A DNA stretch of 8,348 bases from contig CAMDRL010000052.1 in assembly GCA_945906835.1 (NCBI GenBank), positions 1 through 8,348 of the forward strand, given 5' to 3'. Within the stretch, counting starts at the first letter, position 1. Each line of letters begins with the position of its first letter. Source of the stretch: Rickettsia typhi (GTDB lineage: Bacteria; Pseudomonadota; Alphaproteobacteria; Rickettsiales; UBA1997). The position numbers were made by a program, and so were the translations under genes. Under the pieces are notes generated by a model. That model searched no databases. It was not told the origin of the DNA and was given only the letters and a program-made list of their open reading frames with translations. This document shows, piece by piece, positions 1 to 6,617 of this stretch.

Positions 1-122
1 CCATTAAGAACAGGATCTATAAAACTCTTCGTGAATTGGAGAATGCGGTTTGTAGATTTGTTAAGACATTAACGCCAGAAATTATTGGGAGTGTTTGTGG
101 GGTTAGTTATATGGAATTATAA
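1..122 (+). CDS. Transposase, C-terminal fragment (probably IS630 family)
   Basis: The reading frame is open from the window edge (first full codon at 3-5) to TAA at 120-122 and encodes 39 residues, beginning IKNRIYKTLRELENAV and ending CGVSYMEL. The pattern of a basic stretch, then a helix of the type 'L-x-x-L-x-x-A-V', then LTPEII, resembles the extreme C-terminus of IS630-type DDE transposases, downstream of the last catalytic acidic residue. The catalytic domain lies outside the window, so it cannot be told whether the gene is intact. The family call rests on recognition of the tail only; another DDE family is possible. A diverged copy of the same 3' end lies inverted at about 228-298, which supports a mobile-element origin. 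Confidence 0.6.
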   Translation, partial: IKNRIYKTLRELENAVCRFVKTLTPEIIGSVCGVSYMEL

Positions 123-200
123 ATGGGATTTGGTATTATAGTTTTTGGCATGGTCAAAAATGGTTAAAAGGAATTATGGTTGATTTTAAATATTGTTTGG

Positions 201-259
201 TTTGTTTTATTATAGATGAATTTTGATATAATATCAAAATTCATCTATAATATAACAAA
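201..259. repeat. AT-rich palindrome, 21-bp perfect arms
   Basis: The arms at 209-229 and 231-251 are exact reverse complements around a single central base (230). Pairing continues imperfectly outwards to 201 and 259. The outer part of the right arm, read on the minus strand, continues the transposase-end similarity past its stop codon, so each arm resembles the sequence just downstream of the transposase gene. This suggests two element ends joined head to head, or a small non-autonomous derivative with terminal inverted repeats. It lies between the convergent transposase fragment and uvrC. It has no GC-rich stem and no following T-run in either direction, so it is a poor candidate for a classical intrinsic terminator. 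Confidence 0.75.
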
Positions 260-298
260 ACTAACCCCGCAAACACTCATAATAATTTCAGCATTAAT
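228..298 (-). pseudogene. Transposase 3'-end remnant, inverted copy
   Basis: On the minus strand this stretch reads INAEIIMSVCGVSFVIL followed by TAG. It aligns codon for codon with LTPEIIGSVCGVSYMEL-stop of the transposase fragment at the left edge. At DNA level, 259-289 (reverse complement) matches 78-108 at 28 of 31 positions, and weaker similarity continues past both stop codons (to about 139 in the plus-strand copy). Only about 17 codons remain, so it cannot encode an enzyme. It starts directly at the uvrC stop codon. It is best read as a relic of an element insertion or recombination at the uvrC 3' end. Confidence 0.65.
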
Positions 299-2199
299 CA
301 ATTCTTAGAAAAATCTTTAATCTTTTCAGCAATAGATTTACTTATTCCATCAAGCCTCATCAAATCTTCAATTGAGGCAGATTTTATTTTTTCAAAAGAT
401 CCAAAATGATTCAACAAAGCTTTCTTACGGGCTTTGCCAATTCCAGAAATTTCATCCAGAGAAGATTTTGTAACTGATTTTGCTCTTTTATTTCTGTGAG
501 TTGTAATTGCAAAGCGATGAGCTTCATCGCGCAGTTGCTGTAAATAATACATTACCTTGTGGTTTTTTGGTAAGGTGAAACTTTCTTTATCAATTTGATG
601 AAAATATTCCTCTCCAGCATTTCTATCTTCACCTTTAGACATACAAACAAATTTTGGTTTGATGTTAAGTTCATTAAATACTTTTTTTGCTGCGCTTAAT
701 TGTCCTAAGCCACCATCAACAATGATTAAATCTGGGAATGAAGTGGTTTTTTCTTCAAGAGATCCTTCGCTGCGCTCAGGATTACAGTGGGGGTTATCAG
801 GATTGCAATGGTGGATTTTGTCATCCTGAGCGCAGCGAGGAATATCTTCGTTTTTAATCCCCCTAAACCTCCTTCGTAAAACCTCTCTCAACATTGCAGT
901 ATCATCGCGATTTTTTATTTCATCAAAACGAATATTAAATTTACGATAACCATTTTTAATAAAACCCTCAACACCCGCAGTTATAAACACTCCAACCGCA
1001 TATTCTCCGCTAATGTGGCTATTATCATAAACCTCAATTCTTTTAGGAATTTCTGCTAAATCAAAAAGCTGTTTTACTTCCAAAAGCATGGCAGAATTAC
1101 TTAAATTTTGTGCTAATTTTTGTTCAAGATTTTGCATAGCAAGCTGTTCTTGATCTTTGATAATCTTGAATCTATCGCCTTGTTTAGGAATTTTGATAAT
1201 AGTTTTTTTACCAGAAAGATTAGTTAAAAAACTCTCAGTTAATTCTTTTTCAGCAATTTCTAAATTAAGTAAAATAAGTTCGGGAGGAGTTTGAGAAAGA
1301 TAAAATTGCCCCAAAAAACCAGCCAAAAATTCATCTGAAGGTGTTTCGTCAATTTCATAAAAATAAGGCTTCGAGCCATAATTATTGCCACCGCGGAAAA
1401 ATGAAATATAAATACAAAGCTGATTATTTTTGGTAACTAAAGTAATAATATCAGCATTATCAACTTCACTAATATTAATATTTTGTTTTGACTGAATTGA
1501 GGTTAAAGACTTTATCTGATCTCTTACTAAGGCTGCTTTTTCATATTCCATTTCTTCGCTAAATTTCTGCATTTTTTTAGCTAATTCTTCCTGAACTGTG
1601 GCAGATTTTCCTCTTAAAAAATCAATGGCATTTTGGGTTAATTTTTCATAATCAGCTTCATTAATTAAATTTACGCAAGGGGCGCAGCATCTTTTAATTT
1701 GATATTCCAAGCAAGGTTTGGTACGGCTTTTAAATTCACTGTCTGTGCATCCTCTTAACAAAAAACTTTTTTTTAAAACATCAATGGTTTGATTGACATC
1801 ATTGGCAGCGGCGAAAGGTCCAAAATATTCACCTTTCTCTCTTTTAACGCCACGATGTTTAGAAATTTGGGGAAAGCGATGTTTGCTGATTAAAATGTGA
1901 GGAAAGGTTTTGTCATCGCGCAGTAAAATATTAAATTTTGGGCCAAATTTTTTAATTAAATTATGCTCTAATAATAAGGCTTCAACCTCACTTTCTGTTT
2001 GAATAAGCTCCAATTTTTGCGATAAAAAAACCATTCTGGCAATTCGGCGAGAAAGTCGATTATCTTGAGTATAATTTTGTAGTCTTTTTCTAAGATTTTT
2101 AGCTTTTCCAATATATAAAACTTGGTCATTAATATCAAAAAATTGATATACGCCGCTAGTTTCTGGAATGTCTGGTAATTTTATTATGTCTGATGGCAT
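298..2199 (-). CDS. uvrC: UvrABC excinuclease subunit C
   Basis: UvrC makes both incisions around a DNA lesion after UvrA2B loading in nucleotide excision repair; it is cytoplasmic. The protein has 633 residues. The N-terminal GIY-YIG nuclease domain shows GVY at 16-18, YIG at 29-31, Arg37/Arg39 and the likely metal-binding Glu78 in EALLLE. Cys151, Cys163, Cys171 and Cys175 form the conserved cysteine cluster (Fe-S cluster in studied homologues). A UVR helix pair lies near 206-236. The RNase H-like C-terminal nuclease has Asp392 in YDNSH, Asp432/433 in DDTAM, Asp495 in IVDGG and His561 in RDEAHRFA. Tandem helix-hairpin-helix motifs cover about 581-628. The length exceeds the usual ~600-620 because of an in-frame repeat at about residues 453-480. 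The ATG at 2199 precedes the GIY motif by a normal distance; no Shine-Dalgarno is visible. It is divergent from thyX. Confidence 0.97.
   Translation of the reverse strand: MPSDIIKLPDIPETSGVYQFFDINDQVLYIGKAKNLRKRLQNYTQDNRLSRRIARMVFLSQKLELIQTESEVEALLLEHNLIKKFGPKFNILLRDDKTFPHILISKHRFPQISKHRGVKREKGEYFGPFAAANDVNQTIDVLKKSFLLRGCTDSEFKSRTKPCLEYQIKRCCAPCVNLINEADYEKLTQNAIDFLRGKSATVQEELAKKMQKFSEEMEYEKAALVRDQIKSLTSIQSKQNINISEVDNADIITLVTKNNQLCIYISFFRGGNNYGSKPYFYEIDETPSDEFLAGFLGQFYLSQTPPELILLNLEIAEKELTESFLTNLSGKKTIIKIPKQGDRFKIIKDQEQLAMQNLEQKLAQNLSNSAMLLEVKQLFDLAEIPKRIEVYDNSHISGEYAVGVFITAGVEGFIKNGYRKFNIRFDEIKNRDDTAMLREVLRRRFRGIKNEDIPRCAQDDKIHHCNPDNPHCNPERSEGSLEEKTTSFPDLIIVDGGLGQLSAAKKVFNELNIKPKFVCMSKGEDRNAGEEYFHQIDKESFTLPKNHKVMYYLQQLRDEAHRFAITTHRNKRAKSVTKSSLDEISGIGKARKKALLNHFGSFEKIKSASIEDLMRLDGISKSIAEKIKDFSKN
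760..843. repeat. Palindromic repeat inserted in frame within uvrC
   Basis: The arms at 767-782 and 823-838 are perfect 16-bp reverse complements (ATCCTGAGCGCAGCGA), and near-matching flanks extend them with a one-base indel. Between them is a degenerate tandem repeat of period 21 bp (776-789 and 797-810). On the uvrC strand it encodes about 28 residues, including RCAQDD and CNPERSEGS, peptide strings typical of dispersed palindromic repeats read as protein. Homologous UvrC proteins usually pass from the RRRF/RRRY motif to PDLIIVDGG with a much shorter linker, so the repeat lies in a surface loop. Rickettsia palindromic elements behave similarly (in-frame insertion in genes); whether this one is related to them cannot be told here. 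Confidence 0.85.
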
Positions 2200-2279
2200 T
2201 AAAAAAATTGTAAAATGGAAAACTATGTATAAATTAACTAAATAATATCACTTCTTGGAATTTAAAATCACTTCATAAA
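2200..2279. promoter_or_regulatory. Divergent uvrC / thyX intergenic region
   Basis: This 80-bp spacer must hold the 5' signals of both uvrC (leftward) and thyX (rightward) unless promoters lie inside genes. It is strongly AT-rich. A TATTAT-like -10 candidate for uvrC is at 2242-2247 (minus strand) with only a weak -35 match (TGATTT, 2265-2270). For thyX, TATAAA at 2228-2233 and TAATAT at 2243-2248 are possible -10 boxes, without a convincing -35 at standard spacing. An exact direct repeat ATCACTTC occurs at 2247-2254 and 2267-2274, 20 bp apart. No Shine-Dalgarno precedes either start. Promoter assignments are tentative. Confidence 0.35.
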
Positions 2280-3215
2280 ATGGTTATCAAAAAAGAACAG
2301 CTTGAAGAAATCAACATTTTACGCGCGCAAGTTAGTCAAACTATCAGACCAGTTGCGCCAGAGTTAGAAAAAATTTTATATCAACCAATCGAAGTTCTAG
2401 ATCACGGCTTCGTAAGAGTTGTTGATTATATGGGAAATGATGCGGCTGTTGTACAAGCAGCAAGAGTTTCTTATGGTCAAGGTACTAAGAAGGTTAATGC
2501 TGACAAGGGTTTAATCAATTATTTAATTGCTCATCGTCATACAACTCCATTCGAAATGTGCGAAATAAAATTCCACATTAAATTGCCAATCTTCATTGCT
2601 CGCCAATGGATTAGGCATCGTACAGCTTCTGTAAATGAATATTCTGCGCGTTACTCAATAATGGAAGATGAATTCTACATTCCTAAAGCTGAGAATTTAT
2701 CAGCCCAATCAAAAGTTAATCATCAAGGTCGCGATGAGAGCAAAGTTCTAAATTCTAAAGAACAAAAAGAAGTTTTAGAAATTCTTAAAAATGACGCTAA
2801 GAACTCTTATCAACATTACCTTGATATGATTAATCAAAATGATAAAGGCGAAGTTGCTGATGAAGGCAAAGAAGGCTTGGCTCGAGAATTAGCTCGCATG
2901 AATCTGCCAATTAATTGTTACACACAATGGTATTGGAAAATTGATCTACATAACTTGATGCATTTCTTGGCTCTTAGAGCAGATAAACATGCGCAATATG
3001 AAATTAGAGCTTACGCTGAAGTTATGCTTGATATTGTAAAAAAATGGGTGCCACATTGCTATGAAGCTTTTGATAAATACCGTAAAAATGGCAAAGAACT
3101 TTCCGGTGCTGCTATCGAAGTGATTAAAAAAATGCTAAAAGGCGAGTTGGTAACACAAGAAAATTCAGGATTAAGCCTGCGTGAATGGAATGAATTAAAT
3201 GAATTATTAAACTAA
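2280..3215 (+). CDS. thyX: FAD-dependent thymidylate synthase ThyX
   Basis: ThyX makes dTMP from dUMP using methylene-tetrahydrofolate as carbon donor and NADPH/FAD as reductant, unlike the unrelated ThyA. The signature R-H-R-x5-N-E-Y-S-x-R occupies residues 112-124 ([13 protein letters not shown]), preceded by HTTPFE at 87-92, part of the FAD/dUMP site. The C-terminal half has the conserved block [17 protein letters not shown] at 214-230, followed by [12 protein letters not shown] (232-243), which contains the substrate-binding arginine region. At 311 residues it is of the longer type common in alphaproteobacteria, with an N-terminal extension of about 35 residues. The ATG at 2280 gives a plausible full N-terminus but lacks a Shine-Dalgarno. 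tatA follows after 12 bp, so the two are likely co-transcribed. Confidence 0.97.
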   Translation: MVIKKEQLEEINILRAQVSQTIRPVAPELEKILYQPIEVLDHGFVRVVDYMGNDAAVVQAARVSYGQGTKKVNADKGLINYLIAHRHTTPFEMCEIKFHIKLPIFIARQWIRHRTASVNEYSARYSIMEDEFYIPKAENLSAQSKVNHQGRDESKVLNSKEQKEVLEILKNDAKNSYQHYLDMINQNDKGEVADEGKEGLARELARMNLPINCYTQWYWKIDLHNLMHFLALRADKHAQYEIRAYAEVMLDIVKKWVPHCYEAFDKYRKNGKELSGAAIEVIKKMLKGELVTQENSGLSLREWNELNELLN

Positions 3216-3227
3216 AATTTAAGCACT

Positions 3228-3422
3228 ATGTCTATTGGAATTTGGGAAATAACATTAATTTTAGTGATTGTTTTTGTAGTATTTGGTGCTGGTAAATTAC
3301 CACAAGTAATGTCTGACCTTGGTAAAGGCGTTAAAGGCTTAAAACAAGGCATGAAAGATGAAAAAGATAACCAAAAATCAGCTCAAACAGAATCAGAAAA
3401 AAATACAGATAAAAATTCTTAA
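3228..3422 (+). CDS. tatA: Twin-arginine translocase subunit TatA
   Basis: TatA forms the protein-conducting oligomer that exports folded proteins with twin-arginine signal peptides across the inner membrane, working with TatB and TatC. The 64-residue protein has the expected architecture: a short N-terminus MSIGIWE, one transmembrane helix at about 6-19, the FG hinge at 19-20, then an amphipathic helix ([18 protein letters not shown], 23-40) and a highly charged, low-complexity tail. The KLP-x4-DLGKG-x-KG pattern is diagnostic of the TatA/E family. The short length argues for TatA rather than TatB. Neither tatB nor tatC is in the window. It lies 12 bp after thyX and 12 bp before the exoD-family gene, in one probable transcription unit. 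No Shine-Dalgarno is seen. Confidence 0.95.
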   Translation: MSIGIWEITLILVIVFVVFGAGKLPQVMSDLGKGVKGLKQGMKDEKDNQKSAQTESEKNTDKNS

Positions 3423-3434
3423 AAACTAATTTCA

Positions 3435-4058
3435 GTGACCAATCAAGGTAAAATCATTGCAACTCAGTTAATTGAGGATGTTGTCAACAAAGCTTCTTCA
3501 GACAGAATCTTGATCAAAGATTTGGTCGATGCTATGCATTCTATTGGCTTTGGCTTAGTAATTATGATTTTTGCTTTTGGTCTTATCATTCCTCTTCCAC
3601 CTCCATTTCCAAGCATTATTTCATTACCATTATTGGTGTTTTCGGTGCAAATGGTTATGGGATATACTTCGCCAAAATTACCTAAAAGATTTGCTAAACT
3701 TTCAGTAAAAAGATCGGTATTGGCAATGTTGACTAAAAAGTCTTCGCCTTACATTCATAAAGTTGAAAGAATTCTAAAGCCTCGTTTGCTTTTTATGACT
3801 TCAGTAAATGCTGAGAGAGTAATTGGATTTTTTATTCTAATTTTCTCCACATTTGTTACAGTACCTTTACCTTTATCTAACTTTATTCCAGGTCTTGGGG
3901 TGTTGATTATTTCTTTTGGTCTTTTGGGAAAAGATGGTTTGGTGGTTATTTTGGGAATTCTTGTGGGAATTGCTGGTATTGTTGTTTCTATTACCGCTGT
4001 GTTTCTTGGTGTTGAGGCAATTTATTATTTGAAGGATTTATTTTTGGTTAATTTTTGA
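3435..4058 (+). CDS. ExoD-family integral membrane protein
   Basis: This 207-residue protein resembles the ExoD family, named for a rhizobial exopolysaccharide gene but of unknown biochemical role. It has an N-terminal cytoplasmic-looking segment (1-35), then hydrophobic segments at about 36-56, 60-76, 128-146, 149-165 and 168-196. The family's two related proline-rich turns are present: IPLPPPFPS (52-60) followed by a hydrophobic stretch, and VPLPLSNFIPGLG (143-155) leading into LLGKDG, which suggests an internal duplication. A basic loop lies between the halves (81-117). The start is GTG at 3435, 12 bp after tatA; the next in-frame ATG (codon 34) would remove conserved-looking sequence. No Shine-Dalgarno is visible. 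The ExoD assignment is by sequence pattern; a role in polysaccharide production should not be assumed. Confidence 0.85.
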   Translation: MTNQGKIIATQLIEDVVNKASSDRILIKDLVDAMHSIGFGLVIMIFAFGLIIPLPPPFPSIISLPLLVFSVQMVMGYTSPKLPKRFAKLSVKRSVLAMLTKKSSPYIHKVERILKPRLLFMTSVNAERVIGFFILIFSTFVTVPLPLSNFIPGLGVLIISFGLLGKDGLVVILGILVGIAGIVVSITAVFLGVEAIYYLKDLFLVNF

Positions 4059-4060
4059 CC

Positions 4061-4184
4061 TGAGTGCGTCTTATCTAACGCCCCTAGCCCTTCCTTATCA
4101 AGGAGAGGGATGCTGAAATACCGAAAGCATAATTTCCCCTCCTTGATAAGGAGGGTTTAGGGGCGGCAGATCTCACGCATTCTG
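4061..4184. repeat. Long nested inverted repeat, possible terminator
   Basis: The spacer between the converging exoD-family gene and rnhA is almost filled by an imperfect hairpin. The main arms are about 4079-4110 and 4134-4165, built on CCTTATCAAGGAG and its complement with flanking CGCCCCTA / TAGGGGCG. Outer arms add GTGCGT / ACGCAT, and a small inner stem (ATGCT 4110-4114 / AGCAT 4126-4130) closes the loop. Its GC content is far above that of the surrounding DNA, as expected of a dispersed repeat. A T-rich stretch (4187-4193) follows on the plus strand, so it could terminate the thyX-tatA-exoD transcript; the opposite side has no clear T-run. Confidence 0.8.
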
Positions 4185-4202
4185 ATTTTATTTAAGTAAT
4201 TA

Positions 4203-4640
4203 TCACCTCACATCATAAGCCGCCTGCCGCGCCAACTCATCAACCATCTCATTAAACTTATTCCCGTTATGCGCCTTCACCCAGCGCCAATCAATTTGAT
4301 GTTTTTCCGCTTCAATTTCCAACTCTTGCCACAATTCTAAATTTTTTATCGGCTTTCTATCTGCCGTTCTCCAACCATTAACTTTCCATTTTTTAATCCA
4401 AGTTGTCAGACCATTCTTAACATATTGGCTATCAGTATAAATAATAATTTCAGAAGGTCTCTTTAGAATTTTTAAAGCTTCAATTACTGCTTTTAACTCC
4501 ATTTGGTTGTTTGTGGTTGTAGAGTTTCCACCAGAGATTCTTTTAATATGACCTTTGTAAAGTAAAATAGCTCCCCAGCCTCCAACTCCGGGATTTCCAA
4601 GGCAAGAGCCGTCCGTATATATTTCAATAATATCAGTCAT
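4203..4640 (-). CDS. rnhA: Ribonuclease HI
   Basis: RNase HI cuts the RNA strand of RNA-DNA hybrids (R-loops, primer remnants) in the cytoplasm using two metal ions. The 145-residue protein matches the bacterial enzyme so closely that E. coli numbering holds: Asp10 in YTDGS, Glu48 in NQMELKA, Asp70 in YTDSQYV, His124 in VKAHNG and Asp134 in VDELAR. The basic protrusion that grips the hybrid is present as WIKKWKVNGWRTADRKPIKN (81-100). Its ATG overlaps the proC stop by one base (TAATG), so translation is probably coupled to proC, which makes up for the missing Shine-Dalgarno. It is the last gene of the leftward group and stops 18 bp before the large inverted repeat. Confidence 0.98.
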   Translation of the reverse strand: MTDIIEIYTDGSCLGNPGVGGWGAILLYKGHIKRISGGNSTTTNNQMELKAVIEALKILKRPSEIIIYTDSQYVKNGLTTWIKKWKVNGWRTADRKPIKNLELWQELEIEAEKHQIDWRWVKAHNGNKFNEMVDELARQAAYDVR

Positions 4641-5464
4641 TATTTGCTTAATTCTTTTGATTTTTCTGCGGCAGAAGTAATTGCATCTTGAAACAGTTTT
4701 TTAAGAGTAGAGTTTTTTTGTAAAACCTTCAAAGCCACTTCAGTTGTGCCAGCTTTTGATGTAACAGAATTACGAAGTTCAGAAAAACTCAAATTAGAAT
4801 TAGCTGACATTAAAGAACTTCCTAAAAATAAAGTTTTTACTAATTGTACAGCTTCATTTTTTTCAATTCCTGATTTTGCAGCAACTTCAGAAAAAATTTC
4901 TTGTAGATAAAAAATATAAGCAGGGCCCGAGCCAAATATAGCAGTGGCGCAATCGAATAATTTTTCATCTTTTAATTCAAAAGCCTGACCAAAATTATTA
5001 AAAACTTTTTCTAAATTTTTTAACTCAGTTTTATTAATATTTTTATTGGCAAGATAAGGAAAAATTCCTTGAGAATCTCTAATTGGAAGGTTTGGCATTG
5101 AGCGAATAATTTTAGCCTTTGCGCCAAAAAATTTACTAAAAAAAGCAATTTTTTTACCAGCTAAAATTGAGATAAAAATTGTATTTTGATGAAAGATTTT
5201 TTCTTGAGAAAATTTCTCTAAAATTTCTTCAGCATTTTGAGGTTTTATGGCAATAAAAACCAAATCAGCTTGATAGTTTTTAGGTAAATAAGAGATATTT
5301 TTTATGTAATTTAATTTTGGAACTTGATTTTGCTGCGATGTTTTTAAAACTGTTATTTGACTTGCTGCAAATGACTTTTCTTCAACAATATTTTGAGCAA
5401 TAATTGAACCCATCTTGCCACAGCCAAGAAAGAAGACTCTTTGATTTTTTTTAGTTTTTGTCAT
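4640..5464 (-). CDS. proC: Pyrroline-5-carboxylate reductase
   Basis: ProC reduces 1-pyrroline-5-carboxylate to L-proline with NAD(P)H, the last step of proline synthesis, in the cytoplasm. The 274-residue protein has an N-terminal Rossmann fold with GCGKMG at 14-19, then AIKPQ (72-76), RSMPNLP (121-127), and the C-terminal dimerisation/active-site domain with FGSGPAYIF (177-185) and TSKAGTTEVAL (235-245). The last differs from the common TSPGGTT form (Lys-Ala in place of Pro-Gly). Length is normal. The sequence is unusually rich in Lys, Asn and Phe, fitting the AT bias. It begins 9 bp after mraY and its TAA overlaps the rnhA start. No other proline gene is in the window, so its place behind mraY looks like operon packing rather than pathway clustering. 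Confidence 0.96.
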   Translation of the reverse strand: MTKTKKNQRVFFLGCGKMGSIIAQNIVEEKSFAASQITVLKTSQQNQVPKLNYIKNISYLPKNYQADLVFIAIKPQNAEEILEKFSQEKIFHQNTIFISILAGKKIAFFSKFFGAKAKIIRSMPNLPIRDSQGIFPYLANKNINKTELKNLEKVFNNFGQAFELKDEKLFDCATAIFGSGPAYIFYLQEIFSEVAAKSGIEKNEAVQLVKTLFLGSSLMSANSNLSFSELRNSVTSKAGTTEVALKVLQKNSTLKKLFQDAITSAAEKSKELSK

Positions 5465-5473
5465 TTTCTGAAT

Positions 5474-6529
5474 TTAAAATAAAAATATCATCATCCCTAA
5501 TGCTGCAAAAAGAAGTGCAGCGCCCCAGAAAGACCTAACAACTTTTCTTTCAGACCAGCCAAGTTTTTCAAAATGATGGTGAATTGGTGCCATTAAAAAA
5601 ATTCTTTTTTTGCGCAATTTATATGAGCCAACTTGTAAAATTACTGATACTGCTTCAGTAACAAACAAAATTGAAATTATAAAAAATACAAATTCTTCTT
5701 TGATGATAATGGCAATTAAGCCAAGTGCAGAGCCAATTGCTAAACTTCCAACATCGCCCATGAAAATTTTAGCGGGTTTTAAATTGAAAGTTAAAAATGC
5801 TAAAATTGAACCAATTAAAGAGGTACAAAAGAAAATTAATTCTTGTGAATTTCTTATGTGAGGAATGTTGTAAGACTTAGCTAAGTCTGAATTTGAGGCT
5901 GTAAAAACTAAAATAAATAAACAAATTAAATTAATAATTGCAGGCACACTAACCAGACCATCTAAACCATCAGTTAAATTGACAGCATTTGATGACCCAA
6001 CAATAACAAGAGTTACAAATAAAACATAAAGAGCGATTCCAATTGTGATATAATGTCCATGACCAATTGGTAAAAATATTCTGCCATCAAGATAGCTGTA
6101 ATTATTGTATCCAAGCCATAAAATGGCAGCAGAAATGATGGTGAATTGAATGATGATTTTTAAGCTTCCACGAAATCCATTGGGATTTTTATAAATAACT
6201 TTAAGCAAGTCGTCAGTAAGACCTATCAACCCAAATAACAAAAAAACCAAAATAGTAACTAGTAAATAAGGATTGCTTAAATCTAGGAAGAGCAGAGAAG
6301 TTATCAATGTAGAGAGTAGAATAAAAATTCCACCCATGGTTGGGGTATTTTTTTTGGTGTTGATGTGAGTTTGAGGCCCGTCAGATCTAATTGGTTGGCG
6401 GCAAATTTGTTTTTTATTGGCATAGTTGAGGAAAGATTTAATTCCTAAATATCCAAAGAAATATGATGAACACAGGCAAATCAGAGATTTGATCCAGATG
6501 TTCTCAATGAAGAAAAAGCTATTTAGCAT
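5474..6529 (-). CDS. mraY: Phospho-N-acetylmuramoyl-pentapeptide transferase
   Basis: MraY transfers phospho-MurNAc-pentapeptide from UDP to undecaprenyl phosphate, forming lipid I at the inner membrane. The 351-residue protein is polytopic, with about ten hydrophobic segments. Diagnostic motifs are present: THINTKKNTPTMGG (54-67), the Asp106-Asp107 pair and Lys110 in GLTDDLLK, NLTDGLDGL (184-192), Asp259 in FMGD, and the cytoplasmic MAPIHHHFE loop (313-321) with three histidines. All key acidic residues are kept. Length is close to the family norm (about 360). It lies 78 bp downstream of murF, in the order seen in the dcw cluster of many bacteria; here proC and rnhA follow instead of murD. 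The start ATG at 6529 has an AT-rich leader with no Shine-Dalgarno. Confidence 0.97.
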   Translation of the reverse strand: MLNSFFFIENIWIKSLICLCSSYFFGYLGIKSFLNYANKKQICRQPIRSDGPQTHINTKKNTPTMGGIFILLSTLITSLLFLDLSNPYLLVTILVFLLFGLIGLTDDLLKVIYKNPNGFRGSLKIIIQFTIISAAILWLGYNNYSYLDGRIFLPIGHGHYITIGIALYVLFVTLVIVGSSNAVNLTDGLDGLVSVPAIINLICLFILVFTASNSDLAKSYNIPHIRNSQELIFFCTSLIGSILAFLTFNLKPAKIFMGDVGSLAIGSALGLIAIIIKEEFVFFIISILFVTEAVSVILQVGSYKLRKKRIFLMAPIHHHFEKLGWSERKVVRSFWGAALLFAALGMMIFLF

Positions 6530-6557
6530 GATTTTTAAATTATTTTTTTACAGTCAT

Positions 6558-6617
6558 GTCATCCTGAGGGCAAAGCCCAAAGGATCTCATGAGATCTTTC
6601 GCTTCTCTCAAGATGAC
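6558..6617. repeat. Palindromic repeat overlapping the murF stop
   Basis: This imperfect palindrome runs from GTCATCCTGAG to CTCAAGATGAC and is centred on ATCTCATGAGAT. The left arm is about 4 bases longer than the right. The element resembles the uvrC insert (shared TCATCCTGAG end) and the 8102-8162 repeat (shared 16-bp core, 6581-6596). It fills most of the murF-mraY spacer and reaches 10 bases into murF, supplying its last residues and TGA stop (6608-6610). In the leftward direction it is followed by an A-run, not a T-run, so it is unlikely to stop murF-mraY transcription, though the hairpin could protect mRNA ends. Confidence 0.85.

Noticed and set aside
170..245. Minus-strand frame of about 25 codons starting MNFDIISKF
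   Set aside because: It is generated by the palindrome and AT-rich spacer, has no ribosome binding site and no similarity I recognise.
760..843. uvrC split by a frameshift or disrupted by an insertion
   Set aside because: The frame is continuous across the repeat and both catalytic halves keep all key residues, so it is an in-frame insertion.
5610..5861. Plus-strand open frame of 83 codons
   Set aside because: It lies wholly antisense to mraY, whose motifs are intact; the product shows no recognisable family and its existence is explained by AT-rich composition.
6530..6617. Intrinsic terminator between murF and mraY
   Set aside because: The hairpin is followed by an A-run, not T-run, in the direction of transcription, and the genes are expected to be co-expressed.
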